NCBI RefSeq assembly: GCF_016107655.1
Contig: NZ_JABASX010000001.1
Location: 1 to 64,000 of the forward strand
Origin: Brevibacterium antiquum
GTDB taxonomy: Bacteria; Actinomycetota; Actinomycetes; Actinomycetales; Brevibacteriaceae
Reading direction: 5' to 3'
DNA length: 64,000 nucleotides
In this document: positions 9,735-18,345 of the stretch, one piece after another
Position numbering within the stretch: the stretch's first letter is position 1
Layout: each line of letters begins with the position of its first letter
Notes under the pieces: model-generated
The model's input: the letters and a program-made list of their open reading frames with translations, nothing else
What the model was told of the DNA's origin: nothing
The model's database searches: none
Program-made: the position numbers and the translations under genes

Positions 9735-9764
9735 GGCCGGTGCACATCTGTGCAATGTCCGGCC
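9735..9764 (+). promoter_or_regulatory. 5'-leader hairpin of the ABC importer operon
   Basis: GGCCGG (9735-9740) pairs with CCGGCC (9759-9764), and inside it TGCACA pairs with TGTGCA around a 2-nt loop, with ATGT bulged on one side. It would sit at the very 5' end of the predicted transcript. Its function is unknown: mRNA stabiliser, attenuator or protein site. Confidence 0.4.
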
Positions 9765-9810
9765 AGAGAAGACGTATGAGCCAGTGTGGGTTCGTGAATT
9801 TGGGAGAGCG

Positions 9811-11313
9811 ATGAAGACTCCGCGTGTCAGTTCGTGGATGGCAGCCGTGGTTGCCTCGAGCCTATTCCTGGCAGGCTGTTCGGCAGGAGCTTCGGACTCC
9901 GGCGAGCAGGCGAAGAAGGACTCGATGACCATCGCCTTCACCGCTGAACCCGTCAACCTCGATTTCACCTCCACCTCGGGGATCGCCATCCCTGAGGCAC
10001 TGATGGAGAACGTCTACGAATCTCTCGTCCGCGTCGACGGTGAGGGAGAGATCCAACCGGGCCTGGCTGAGGACTGGGACGTGTCCGAGGACCGCAAGAC
10101 CTACACCTTCAATCTGCGGAAGGGTGTGAAGTTCTCCAACGGCGCCGACCTCACAAGCGAGGACGTGAAGTTCTCCTATGAACGAGTGCAGAACGATTGG
10201 AAGAACGCACTGAAGTCCAAGATGGACGTCGTCGACTCGATCGAGACCCCCGATGACCTCACGGTCAAGATCTCACTCAAGAAGCCCTCGAACACGTGGC
10301 TGTTCAATATGACCAGCCTCGTCGGAGCCGTCTTCGACACCGAAGGCACCGACGACCTGGCCAACGAAGCCATCGGCACAGGACCCTTCGCCATCGAGAA
10401 ATTCAGCCGCGGTCAGTCGATCGACTTCGCAGCACGCGACGACTACTGGGGTGAGAAGCCGGCAGTCAGCAAGGTCCAATTCAAATACTTCAAAGACGCC
10501 GTTTCGGCCTCGAACGCCCTGAAATCCGGAGAGATCGATGTCGTCTCCAATCTCCAGGCCCCCGAACTGGCCGGCGAATTCCAGAGCAGCGACTACCAGA
10601 TCATCTCCGGCACCACGAATGGTGAAGTCGTGCTCTCGATGAACAACGCGAAGGGCATCTTCAAAGACAAGAAGGCGCGCGAGGCGGTCATGCATGCCAT
10701 CGACCGCAAGGCAGTCCTCGACACCGCATGGGCCGGCTACGGCGAGCTCATCGGCTCGATGGTCCCGCCGACCGACCCGTACTACGAGGATCTGACAAAG
10801 GTCTGGGACTACGACCCGGCGAAGGCCAAAGATCTCGTCAGGGCAGCCGGCATCGAGGGGGAGACGTTCGCCTTCACCGTGCCGAACCTCCCGTATGCGA
10901 AGGCGATCTCCGAGATCGTGTCCGCGCAGCTCGCCGAGGTCGGACTCAAGGCCGACATCGAGACGCAGGAATTCCCCGCGGTCTGGCTGGACAAGACCTT
11001 CACCGAGCACAAGTTCGACATGTCGGTGATCAACCATGCCGAACCCCGTGACATCCTCACCGTCTTCTCCAACGACTACTACATCGGCTACGACGATTCG
11101 AAGATCAAGAAGATCGCGGAGAAGGCCGACACCGGCACAGAAGAGGAATATGTCTCAGGGATGAAGGAGATTGCGAAGACGATCACCGAAGACGCTGCCT
11201 CGGACTTCCTGTTCCTGTTCCCAAACCTCGTCATCGCGAAATCCGACGTCGCCGGAATCCCCGCAAACAGGGTCTCCGACTCATTCCGGATCGCGGATCT
11301 GAGCTGGAACTGA
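9811..11313 (+). CDS. ABC transporter substrate-binding lipoprotein, oligopeptide/dipeptide type (SBP family 5)
   Basis: 500 aa. A secreted lipoprotein that captures the substrate outside the cell. It has a signal peptide with lipobox LAGC about 20-25 residues in. The family-5 pattern follows: NLDFTST, ENVYESLVRVDGEGEIQPGLAEDWDVS, and YTFNLRKGVKFSNGADLTSEDVKFS. The ATG at 9811 is chosen because a GGGAGAG ribosome site is 3 nt upstream and the lipoprotein signal begins there. An upstream GTG at 9784 would only add residues before the signal. First gene of an importer operon. Confidence 0.93.
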   Translation: MKTPRVSSWMAAVVASSLFLAGCSAGASDSGEQAKKDSMTIAFTAEPVNLDFTSTSGIAIPEALMENVYESLVRVDGEGEIQPGLAEDWDVSEDRKTYTFNLRKGVKFSNGADLTSEDVKFSYERVQNDWKNALKSKMDVVDSIETPDDLTVKISLKKPSNTWLFNMTSLVGAVFDTEGTDDLANEAIGTGPFAIEKFSRGQSIDFAARDDYWGEKPAVSKVQFKYFKDAVSASNALKSGEIDVVSNLQAPELAGEFQSSDYQIISGTTNGEVVLSMNNAKGIFKDKKAREAVMHAIDRKAVLDTAWAGYGELIGSMVPPTDPYYEDLTKVWDYDPAKAKDLVRAAGIEGETFAFTVPNLPYAKAISEIVSAQLAEVGLKADIETQEFPAVWLDKTFTEHKFDMSVINHAEPRDILTVFSNDYYIGYDDSKIKKIAEKADTGTEEEYVSGMKEIAKTITEDAASDFLFLFPNLVIAKSDVAGIPANRVSDSFRIADLSWN

Positions 11314-11326
11314 AGTACCCTCACCC

Positions 11327-12274
11327 ATGATCACCTATGTGGCCAACCGTGCGATCCAGTTCGTTCTGGCGCTGATCGTCGCCTCGGTGGTGGTGTTCGC
11401 ACTCATGAGCATCCTGCCCGGCAATGCCGCGCAGGTCGCCCTGGGAACGAACGCCACACCTGATGCGGTGGCGGCTCTCGAAGCTCGGTACGGACTCGAT
11501 CAGCCGCCGCTCATCCGCTACTTCAATTGGGTCGTGGGCATGCTCAGCGGCGACTTCGGAACCTCATATGTGACCGGGGCCGCGATTACCCCGGTCATCG
11601 TCGGCAGCGTCCAGGTCACCGCGATCCTCGTCATCGCTGCGATCATTCTCGCGATCGTCATCGCCGTTCCCTTGGGCACCTTCGCAGCCCTTGAACAGCG
11701 CAACTGGATCGGAGTCACGATCTCCGCGCTGAGCCAGATCGGCATCGCCGTGCCGAACTTCCTGGCCGCCATCATCCTCGTCATCATCTTCTCCCTGACG
11801 CTCGGCTGGTTCCCGTCCCAGGGGTGGATGGCCCCGGTCGAGGGACTGGGCGGGTTCCTCATCCGCCTGGTGCTGCCCGTCGTGTCTCTGGCACTCGTCC
11901 AGGCCGCGATCCTCACCCGGTACGTGAGATCGGCGGTCCTCGACGTCATGCGCGAGGACTACATCCGCACCGCCCGGGCCAAGGGCCTGACCCGCACTAA
12001 GGCCCTGTTCGTCCACGGACTGCGCAATGCAGCCATCCCCGTCATCACCGTGGCCGGGGTTCAGCTCGCGACGCTCCTCGTCGGTGCCGTCATCATCGAA
12101 CAGATCTTCGTCATCCCCGGCATCGGCTCCGAACTCGTCCGAGCCGTGGCCAACCGCGACCTCGTCACAGTCCAGGGAATCGTCATGGTCCTCGTCTTCC
12201 TCGTGCTCATCATCAACCTCATCGTCGACGTGCTCTATCCGATCGTCGACCCTCGGATCAGGAACGCGTCATGA
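11327..12274 (+). CDS. ABC transporter permease, DppB/OppB type
   Basis: 315 aa inner-membrane subunit with about six transmembrane segments. It starts MITYVANRAIQFVLALI with the short first helix and ALMSILPGNAA loop of DppB-type permeases. The coupling motif RTARAKGLTRTKALFVHGLRNAAIP contains the conserved EAA loop that contacts the ATPase. The C-terminal VLYPIVDPRIR is the classic family ending. It overlaps the next permease by 4 nt. Confidence 0.94.
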   Translation: MITYVANRAIQFVLALIVASVVVFALMSILPGNAAQVALGTNATPDAVAALEARYGLDQPPLIRYFNWVVGMLSGDFGTSYVTGAAITPVIVGSVQVTAILVIAAIILAIVIAVPLGTFAALEQRNWIGVTISALSQIGIAVPNFLAAIILVIIFSLTLGWFPSQGWMAPVEGLGGFLIRLVLPVVSLALVQAAILTRYVRSAVLDVMREDYIRTARAKGLTRTKALFVHGLRNAAIPVITVAGVQLATLLVGAVIIEQIFVIPGIGSELVRAVANRDLVTVQGIVMVLVFLVLIINLIVDVLYPIVDPRIRNAS

Positions 12275-13173
12275 GCGGGGACCCGAGCACCACCTCGGCG
12301 GGGGATGCCTCTGTGGATCGGGGCAGACGCACGAAGCTTCGGCTCAACGCCTCGATGATCATCGGTGCCGTCCTCATCCTTCTCATCGTCGCGCTCGCAC
12401 TCGTGTCCTTCGTGTGGACACCCTACGATCCCAGCGCAGTCGATCCGGCCGCGCGGCTGCAGCCATCGAGCCCCGAGCACCCCTTCGGCACCGACAAATT
12501 CGGTCGCGACACCCTGACCTGGATCATGTACGGTGCCCGAATCACCCTCATGGTCGGAATTGTGGCCGTCGGCATCGCCGTACTCATCGGCACACCCATC
12601 GGCATCATCGCCGCGGTCTTCGCACAGTACCCATGGGGTGCGTGGCTGAGCGCCGTGATCATGCGCGCCAACGATATCCTGCTCGCCTTCCCGGCACTGC
12701 TGCTGGCGATCGTCTTCGCCGCCGTCTACCAGCCGGGCACGGGGCCGGCCATGGTGGCCGTGGGAATCGCTGCGATCCCCGGGTTCGCCCGCGTCGCCCG
12801 CTCCGGCACGATGCAGGTGCTCGGCTCCGAATACGTGCGCGCGGCCAAGGCCTCGAACCGGAACGCCCCAGCGATCGCCGTCGTCCACGTCCTGCCCAAT
12901 ATCGCGGGCATGGTCATCGTACAGGCCTCTGTGGCATTCGCGATCTCCGTCCTCGCCGAGGCGGGCCTGTCCTTCCTGGGACTGGGCACGCAGGCTCCCG
13001 TGCCGTCCTGGGGACGGATGCTGCAGGAGTCCCAGCAGTTCCTGTCCACCCAGCCGCTGCTGGCGCTGTGGCCCGGACTGTTCATCGCCCTCGCCGTGCT
13101 CGGGTTCAACCTCCTCGGCGACGGACTCCGCGACCGATTCGACCCGAAGATGGAGGCCCGCGGCAATGGCTGA
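12271..13173 (+). CDS. ABC transporter permease, DppC/OppC type
   Basis: 300 aa, second permease of the importer. It has an N-terminal cytoplasmic arm, one membrane helix, then the HPFGTDKFGRDTLTWIMYGARI segment diagnostic of DppC-type proteins. The EAA-like loop is SEYVRAAKASNRNAPAI. The end reads GFNLLGDGLRDRFDPKM, again typical. It begins within the end of the previous permease and overlaps the ATPase start by 8 nt, so the three transport genes are tightly coupled. Confidence 0.94.
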   Translation: MSGDPSTTSAGDASVDRGRRTKLRLNASMIIGAVLILLIVALALVSFVWTPYDPSAVDPAARLQPSSPEHPFGTDKFGRDTLTWIMYGARITLMVGIVAVGIAVLIGTPIGIIAAVFAQYPWGAWLSAVIMRANDILLAFPALLLAIVFAAVYQPGTGPAMVAVGIAAIPGFARVARSGTMQVLGSEYVRAAKASNRNAPAIAVVHVLPNIAGMVIVQASVAFAISVLAEAGLSFLGLGTQAPVPSWGRMLQESQQFLSTQPLLALWPGLFIALAVLGFNLLGDGLRDRFDPKMEARGNG

Positions 13174-14959
13174 GAACCTGCTCGAGGTCCGTAACCTCAC
13201 CATCACCCCAGCAGGCGCCGAGGCCTCTGTTCTCCACGACGTGTCTCTGAGCCTGGCCCCCGGTGAGAGGGTCGGACTCATCGGCGAATCGGGGTCGGGG
13301 AAGTCACTGACGGCACAGTCCGTGATGGGACTGCTGCCCTCAGAGCTGCGGGCCCAGGGCACCGTGTCGCTCCAGGGCTTTGCCGGAAACATCCTCGAGG
13401 CGAAGGAGAGGGCCCTCGCCAAGATGCGTTCGGACCTCGTGTCCATGGTGTTCCAGGAGCCGATGAGCGCACTCAACCCGCTGATGCGCATCGGCGACCA
13501 GATCGCCGAGGTGCTTCGCATCCATGGTGAAGTGGCCCGCGGTGACATTCCCGGTCGAGTCCTCGACCTGCTGGCAAGCGTGCGCATGCCCGATCCGAAC
13601 AGTGCCCGTTACGCCTACCCGCACCAGATGTCGGGCGGTCAGCGACAGCGTGTGATGTTGGCGATCGCCCTGGCGAACTCGCCGCGGCTGCTCATCTGCG
13701 ATGAGCCGACCACCGCACTCGACGTCACGGTGCAGAAGCACATGCTCGATCTCATATCCGAACGCGTCGCCGCCGTGCAGGCAGGACTGCTCTTCATCAC
13801 CCACGACCTGGCCGTCGTCGCCGGAGTCTGTGACAGAGTCATCGTCATGTACGCCGGTCGCATCGTCGAGACCGGCAGCGTGGCCCAGATCTTCACCGAC
13901 CCACAGCACGAATACACGCGCGGGCTGCTGGCCTCCTCTGACCTTGAGGCCACGGACGCTCACGGGAAGCTCTTCACCCTCAAGACCGCACTGTCATACG
14001 CAGGACCGATCGGCAAGGCGGGACCGAACGACGAAACAGGGGCGGGTGAGGAGGTCGCGGCGGAGGACGAGGACGAGCAGTCCTCCGCCGACGGGCCCGC
14101 CGATGTGCGTGAGCCGGCACCCGCCTCGGCGGGGGAAGCATCCATAGGCGACGGATCCGCACCGCTCATCGATGTCAGCGGAGTCTCGAAGCACTTCCGC
14201 TCGCGAGGCCTGCTGCTGCGGCGACGCTCCCCGGTTCGCGCACTCGATGACATCAGCTTCAGAGTCGCTTCCGGACAGCGCCTGGGAATCGTGGGGGAGT
14301 CGGGGTCGGGCAAATCGACCTTGCTCAACCTCCTCTCCGGATTGGATCGTCCGACCTCAGGGCATGTGCGGGTCGGCGACATCCGTGTGGAGTCGGCGAG
14401 CTCATCGGCGCTGAGGTCGCTGCGCGAGGATCTGCAGATCGTCTTCCAAGACCCCTTCGCCTCCCTCGACCCCCGCATGCGGGTCGAAGACATCGTCTCC
14501 GAACCCCTCATCGCCCGCGGTATCGCTCGAGTTGAGCGACTCGCCAGGGTCGAGGAGATGCTGCTGGCCGTGGATCTGGACACGAAGGCGATGCGCCGCT
14601 ATCCGCACCAATTCTCCGGCGGACAGCGACAGAGGATCTCGATCGCCCGGGCGCTGGTGACCCGGCCGCAGATCCTGGTCGCCGATGAACCCGTCTCCGC
14701 CCTCGATGTCTCCGTGCGCTCCCAGGTCCTCAACCTGCTCACCGACCTCGTCGATGACTACGCGCTGACCCTGCTCTTCGTCTCCCACGACCTCGGCGTC
14801 GTCAAACACCTGTGTTCCGACGTCATCGTCATGAAGGACGGGCACATCGTCGAATCAGGGTCGACCGAGGACATCTACGCCCACCCGCGTGAGGAATACA
14901 CCCGCAGCCTCATCGCGGCCACGCCCAGCCTGGCCGGAGCGCTCGCCTCAGCCACCTGA
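13166..14959 (+). CDS. Fused two-domain ABC ATPase (DppD-DppF type)
   Basis: 597 aa. Two complete ATPase domains in one chain, supplying both ATP sites of the importer. Domain 1 has Walker A GESGSGKS (about 38-45), signature MSGGQRQRVMLA and Walker B LLICDEPTTALD. Domain 2 (from about residue 332) has a second GESGSGKST, signature FSGGQRQRISIARAL and LVADEPVSALD. Between them lies an acidic, Ala/Pro/Ser-rich linker of roughly 45 residues. Fusions of this type are common in actinobacteria. Positioned for peptide or other amide-containing solutes, given the adjacent amidase. Confidence 0.94.
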   Translation: MAENLLEVRNLTITPAGAEASVLHDVSLSLAPGERVGLIGESGSGKSLTAQSVMGLLPSELRAQGTVSLQGFAGNILEAKERALAKMRSDLVSMVFQEPMSALNPLMRIGDQIAEVLRIHGEVARGDIPGRVLDLLASVRMPDPNSARYAYPHQMSGGQRQRVMLAIALANSPRLLICDEPTTALDVTVQKHMLDLISERVAAVQAGLLFITHDLAVVAGVCDRVIVMYAGRIVETGSVAQIFTDPQHEYTRGLLASSDLEATDAHGKLFTLKTALSYAGPIGKAGPNDETGAGEEVAAEDEDEQSSADGPADVREPAPASAGEASIGDGSAPLIDVSGVSKHFRSRGLLLRRRSPVRALDDISFRVASGQRLGIVGESGSGKSTLLNLLSGLDRPTSGHVRVGDIRVESASSSALRSLREDLQIVFQDPFASLDPRMRVEDIVSEPLIARGIARVERLARVEEMLLAVDLDTKAMRRYPHQFSGGQRQRISIARALVTRPQILVADEPVSALDVSVRSQVLNLLTDLVDDYALTLLFVSHDLGVVKHLCSDVIVMKDGHIVESGSTEDIYAHPREEYTRSLIAATPSLAGALASAT

Positions 14960-15011
14960 GCCCGCCCCCTGCGCCACTGACCCCAAGATGCCACAGAAGA
15001 AAGGACGGCAG

Positions 15012-16412
15012 ATGAGCCACACCACGCTTGCCGACCACACAGCAGAAGCCATGACCAGCGGCTACACCTCGGGAGACTTCGATCCACTCGAGGTCCTCTC
15101 CGCAGTCGTGAACCGGATGGACGAATGCGAACCCGTCATCAACGCCCTCCACCACCGTGACGATGAGCGCTCCCGAGTTGCGGCAGAAGCCAGCACCACC
15201 CGTTGGCGCGAGGGCCGACCCCTGAGCCCCCTCGACGGGATCCCGGTCACGATCAAGGAGAACATCGCACGCAGGGGAGTGCCGATGCCCAGCGGGCATG
15301 CCTGGGTCGAGGCGCCGGTGTCGCCTCACGACGCCCCCATCACGCAGCGCCTCGAAGAAGCCGGCGCGGTCATCGTCGGGTCGACGACTATGCCTGACTG
15401 GGGCATGCTCTCCTCCGGCGTCTCCTCACTGCACGGCATCACCCGCTCACCCCTTGACCCGAGCCTGACCACGGGCGGATCGAGCGCAGGCGCTGGCGCC
15501 TCGGCCGCTGCCGGTTACGGTCCCATCCACATCGGCTCCGACATCGGCGGCTCGATCCGCCTGCCATGCACCTGGCTGGGACTGGCAGGCCTCAAACCCA
15601 GCTTCGGCCGGGTTCCGCTCGACGCCCCGTACATGGGCCGATGCGCCGGGCCGCTGGCCAGGACGATGGCCGACGTCAAGGCCGCGATGGAGATCATCTC
15701 CGCCCCCGACGACCGTGACTACTCGAGCCTGCCAGTCTCGGCCGACGAGGCGTCAGACCGTCCCGATTTCGACCCGAAGGGGATGAAGATCGGACTCCAG
15801 CTCGATGCCGGATGCGGAGCACCCGTCAACCCGGAGATCACGTCCACCATCGCCGAGGCTGCTGACTGCTTCGCACGAGCCGGAGCCGTCGTCGACACCG
15901 TCACCCCGTTCATCGATGATGAGCTGCTCAGAGACATGGACCTGTTCTGGCGTGTGCGCTCATGGAGTGACCTCCATGCCCTGCCGGTGGAGGAACAGGC
16001 CCTCATTCTGCCCTACATCCAGCAATGGGCCCAGGGAGGGGCCGACGTCACGGGACTGCGCCTCATGGAGTGCTACCACAGCGTGCAGGAGATCAGACGT
16101 CGCAGCGTGGCAGCCACAGCAGCCTACGACCTGGTCATCTCGCCCGTCTCACCCGACGCAGCATTTCCAGCAGAACAGCCCATGCCCTACCCGAAGGTTC
16201 ACGAACCGATGGGACACATCGGCTTCACCATGCCCTACAACATGTCGGAACAGCCAGCAGGCACCGTCCTGGCCGGTTACACAAAGGACGGGCGCACCAT
16301 CGGCGCCCAGATCTCGGGACGTCGCTTCGCCGATGAGCTCGTGATGGCGGCCGGCTCCTGGTTCGAACGGGCAGCAGGAGTGCCGGCGCCTGTCCGGGCT
16401 TCGATGAGCTGA
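15012..16412 (+). CDS. Amidase (amidase-signature family)
   Basis: 466 aa. It hydrolyses an amide bond using a Ser-cisSer-Lys triad. The Lys is in IPVTIKENI, and the glycine-rich signature GGSSAGAGASAAAGYG with GSDIGGSIRLP carries the two serines. The substrate is unknown. An ATG at 15012 with an AAAGGA site 6-8 nt upstream is preferred over a longer reading from 14889 that would run into the ATPase gene. Last gene of the importer operon, so it likely processes what the transporter brings in. The C-terminal part lacks the GatA tRNA-amidotransferase context, so this is not gatA. Confidence 0.92.
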   Translation: MSHTTLADHTAEAMTSGYTSGDFDPLEVLSAVVNRMDECEPVINALHHRDDERSRVAAEASTTRWREGRPLSPLDGIPVTIKENIARRGVPMPSGHAWVEAPVSPHDAPITQRLEEAGAVIVGSTTMPDWGMLSSGVSSLHGITRSPLDPSLTTGGSSAGAGASAAAGYGPIHIGSDIGGSIRLPCTWLGLAGLKPSFGRVPLDAPYMGRCAGPLARTMADVKAAMEIISAPDDRDYSSLPVSADEASDRPDFDPKGMKIGLQLDAGCGAPVNPEITSTIAEAADCFARAGAVVDTVTPFIDDELLRDMDLFWRVRSWSDLHALPVEEQALILPYIQQWAQGGADVTGLRLMECYHSVQEIRRRSVAATAAYDLVISPVSPDAAFPAEQPMPYPKVHEPMGHIGFTMPYNMSEQPAGTVLAGYTKDGRTIGAQISGRRFADELVMAAGSWFERAAGVPAPVRASMS

Positions 16413-16422
16413 CGACGACACA

Positions 16423-16460
16423 AAGGAGGGCCTGAGTTCTGCAGAACTCAGGCCCTCCTT
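16423..16460. terminator. Perfect 38-bp palindromic terminator
   Basis: A 19-bp perfect inverted repeat (AAGGAGGGCCTGAGTTCTG and its complement) centred at 16441/16442. It ends the importer-amidase operon and, from the other strand, the convergent membrane-protein gene. Confidence 0.85.
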
Positions 16461-16528
16461 GCTGCGCGTACTCATTGTGGTGGGACCACCTCGGCGGGAG
16501 CGGCGAGGAACGTCATCGACGAATCGGA

Positions 16529-18229
16529 TCAGAAGTCGAAGAACTCAACCGAGAGCTTGTCCCCGTCGATCTTGACGCTGCCGGAGACCGACAGCGTGTT
16601 GCCGTTGGAGAAGTACGAGGAACCAGCCTTCTGGCCCTGCACAGTGAAGTCGAACTTGCCCGGCTTCTTGGTGAAGAACGAACCGGTGTTCGTGTCACCT
16701 GAACCGAAGCTCGCCTCAACCTCTGGCATGTCCTTCATGTCCCACTTCGCGGTGTTCTTCTTCGCCAGATCAGCCAGCTTCTTATCGGAGCCGCCGACAG
16801 GGATCTCAGTCGGATCGAACTTGATGAACTTGCACTTGGGCTTGATGTCCTTGTTGTCGAAGCACTTCTTGAGCTCCTTCTCGACCTGCTTCTGAACTTC
16901 CTTCTGGAAGGCACCAGTCGGTGCGAGATCAAGATTGAGCGTCGTCGGAGCGACCTCTTCGTTGTTCGGCTTATCACCCGGGGCGAAGGCCTGCGGGAAA
17001 TTCACCGCTGCAGTGTCTTTGGCTTCACTGACCCATTTGCTCTTGGGGATCGAGAAATCGTAGTTGCCCGGATATACCGCGAATGAGGTGGTGCCCGCCT
17101 TCGCCTTGTAGTCGTTGCCATTGACGCTGAGGCCATCGGACGCAGGGATGTCGAGTGCGATGACGTTGAGCGCAGGCCCGGTCAGCGACCATTTGTCGAA
17201 GAAGAGATCCTGTTTGCCGTCCTTCTTCGCCTTCAGCTCGACGTTGTATTTGGTGCCGTCGAGATCGTAGGAGACGACGACTGTGCCCTTGTCACCATCG
17301 ACCTTCGAGGACTCGACCTTCGCATTCTCGACCTTCGCCGAGGACGCGTCGGTGAAATCCTTGGCCAGGAGGTCCAGGTTCGTTCCCTCCGGACGAGGCG
17401 AGGGCGCGATCTTCTCAGCAGCAGCGAAGTCACCCTTGCTCAGAGCCGATACGTAGTCCTCGGCAACCTTGTCGGGGCCGTAGTTGTTCTTGTTGACCGT
17501 GTTGACCACGAGGAACCCGACGAGGACGAGAATGATGACAAGAGCCACCGCACCCAGAGCGATGAAGAGAGGCATCCTGCTCTTCTTCTTCTCAGGGGTG
17601 GCGTCGGCACGCGTAGCGGTGGCTGCAGAGCCGGCGAATCCAGGAGCCGGAGCCGGCTGTGGGATCGCCTGCGACTGGCCGGGGCCCGAACCCGTCCGCT
17701 GTCCATTGGGACCCGAACCGGTCTGGTACTGGCCGGACTGACCCGGCTGACCCGGCTGAGCCGACTGACCTGGCTGGCCGGACTGATAGGGCGAACTCTG
17801 TGCCGAGCCCGACTGGTACGGACCACCCGGGTAGGGCGCGCCGCCCTGATACTGACCGCCCTGATACTGACCGCCCTGGTACTGGCCGGGCTGCTGCTGG
17901 CTGCCGGGCTGTTGTCCGCCGTTGTAGTTCGGAGCCTGATTCGAGCTGGCCTGCTGCACCTCTGGGCGCGGCGGCTGTGACTGCTCGGGCGGGGAAGGCT
18001 GTTTGCTGTTGGGCTGATCGTTTGCAGCGAATGGAGGAGCCTGGTCATCCCGGTAGGATGGAGCCTGTTCGGGACCGCGGGCAGGCGCCTGCGAGCCGGA
18101 GCTGCCTGTGTCCACCGAATCACCAGTGCTGTTGTCCGCCGACGTCTCCGAACCCGATCCCGTTCTGTTGTTCTCGGGTGGGTTCTTGGGAGGTGGCGGG
18201 AAATTCGGTTCGTCGTTCCCGTTGCTCAT
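16529..18229 (-). CDS. Membrane-anchored extracellular protein with Pro/Gln/Gly-rich cytoplasmic arm (TcaA-like architecture)
   Basis: 566 aa. A long disordered N-terminal arm of about 215 residues is rich in P, Q, G, S and Y, with repeats such as GQYQG and QPGQ. One transmembrane helix follows (MPLFIALGAVALVIILVLVG). The rest is an extracytoplasmic region beginning with an alpha-beta unit, DKVAEDYVSALSKGDFAAAEKI, and containing several beta-rich segments. This order resembles TcaA/DUF4878-like cell-envelope proteins; the match is structural impression, not a motif. The ATG at 18229 has an AGAAGG site about 11 nt upstream; an ATG 12 nt earlier sits too close to it. Confidence 0.7.
   Translation of the reverse strand: MSNGNDEPNFPPPPKNPPENNRTGSGSETSADNSTGDSVDTGSSGSQAPARGPEQAPSYRDDQAPPFAANDQPNSKQPSPPEQSQPPRPEVQQASSNQAPNYNGGQQPGSQQQPGQYQGGQYQGGQYQGGAPYPGGPYQSGSAQSSPYQSGQPGQSAQPGQPGQSGQYQTGSGPNGQRTGSGPGQSQAIPQPAPAPGFAGSAATATRADATPEKKKSRMPLFIALGAVALVIILVLVGFLVVNTVNKNNYGPDKVAEDYVSALSKGDFAAAEKIAPSPRPEGTNLDLLAKDFTDASSAKVENAKVESSKVDGDKGTVVVSYDLDGTKYNVELKAKKDGKQDLFFDKWSLTGPALNVIALDIPASDGLSVNGNDYKAKAGTTSFAVYPGNYDFSIPKSKWVSEAKDTAAVNFPQAFAPGDKPNNEEVAPTTLNLDLAPTGAFQKEVQKQVEKELKKCFDNKDIKPKCKFIKFDPTEIPVGGSDKKLADLAKKNTAKWDMKDMPEVEASFGSGDTNTGSFFTKKPGKFDFTVQGQKAGSSYFSNGNTLSVSGSVKIDGDKLSVEFFDF
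17841..17885. repeat. 15-bp in-frame tandem repeat (three copies)
   Basis: CCGCCCTGATACTGA at 17841-17855 and 17856-17870 and a third copy with three changes at 17871-17885. It encodes GQYQG repeats in the disordered arm of the membrane-anchored protein. It is likely to vary in length between strains. Confidence 0.75.
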
Positions 18230-18271
18230 CGTTGGATGCATCCTTCTTGTCTACAAGCGTGTCCTGGCGCA

Positions 18272-18277
18272 ATTGTA
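18272..18277 (-). promoter_or_regulatory. Possible -10 (TACAAT) of the membrane-anchored protein gene
   Basis: TACAAT on the minus strand about 43 nt before the ATG at 18229. No good -35 at standard spacing was found, so the call is tentative. Confidence 0.3.
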
Positions 18278-18345
18278 CTTCCCACTGCAGAGAATCGCGC
18301 GGTCAATACCAGGAAGAGGGCGCCGAGTCAGCGAAAATGGTAGAG

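Noticed and set aside
12027-13250. 407-aa plus-strand frame across the two permease genes
   Set aside because: It is an out-of-frame Ser/Arg/His-rich shadow of both permeases.
12235-13587. 450-aa minus-strand frame opposite the ABC permease and ATPase genes
   Set aside because: It spans two well-supported genes and shows no motif.
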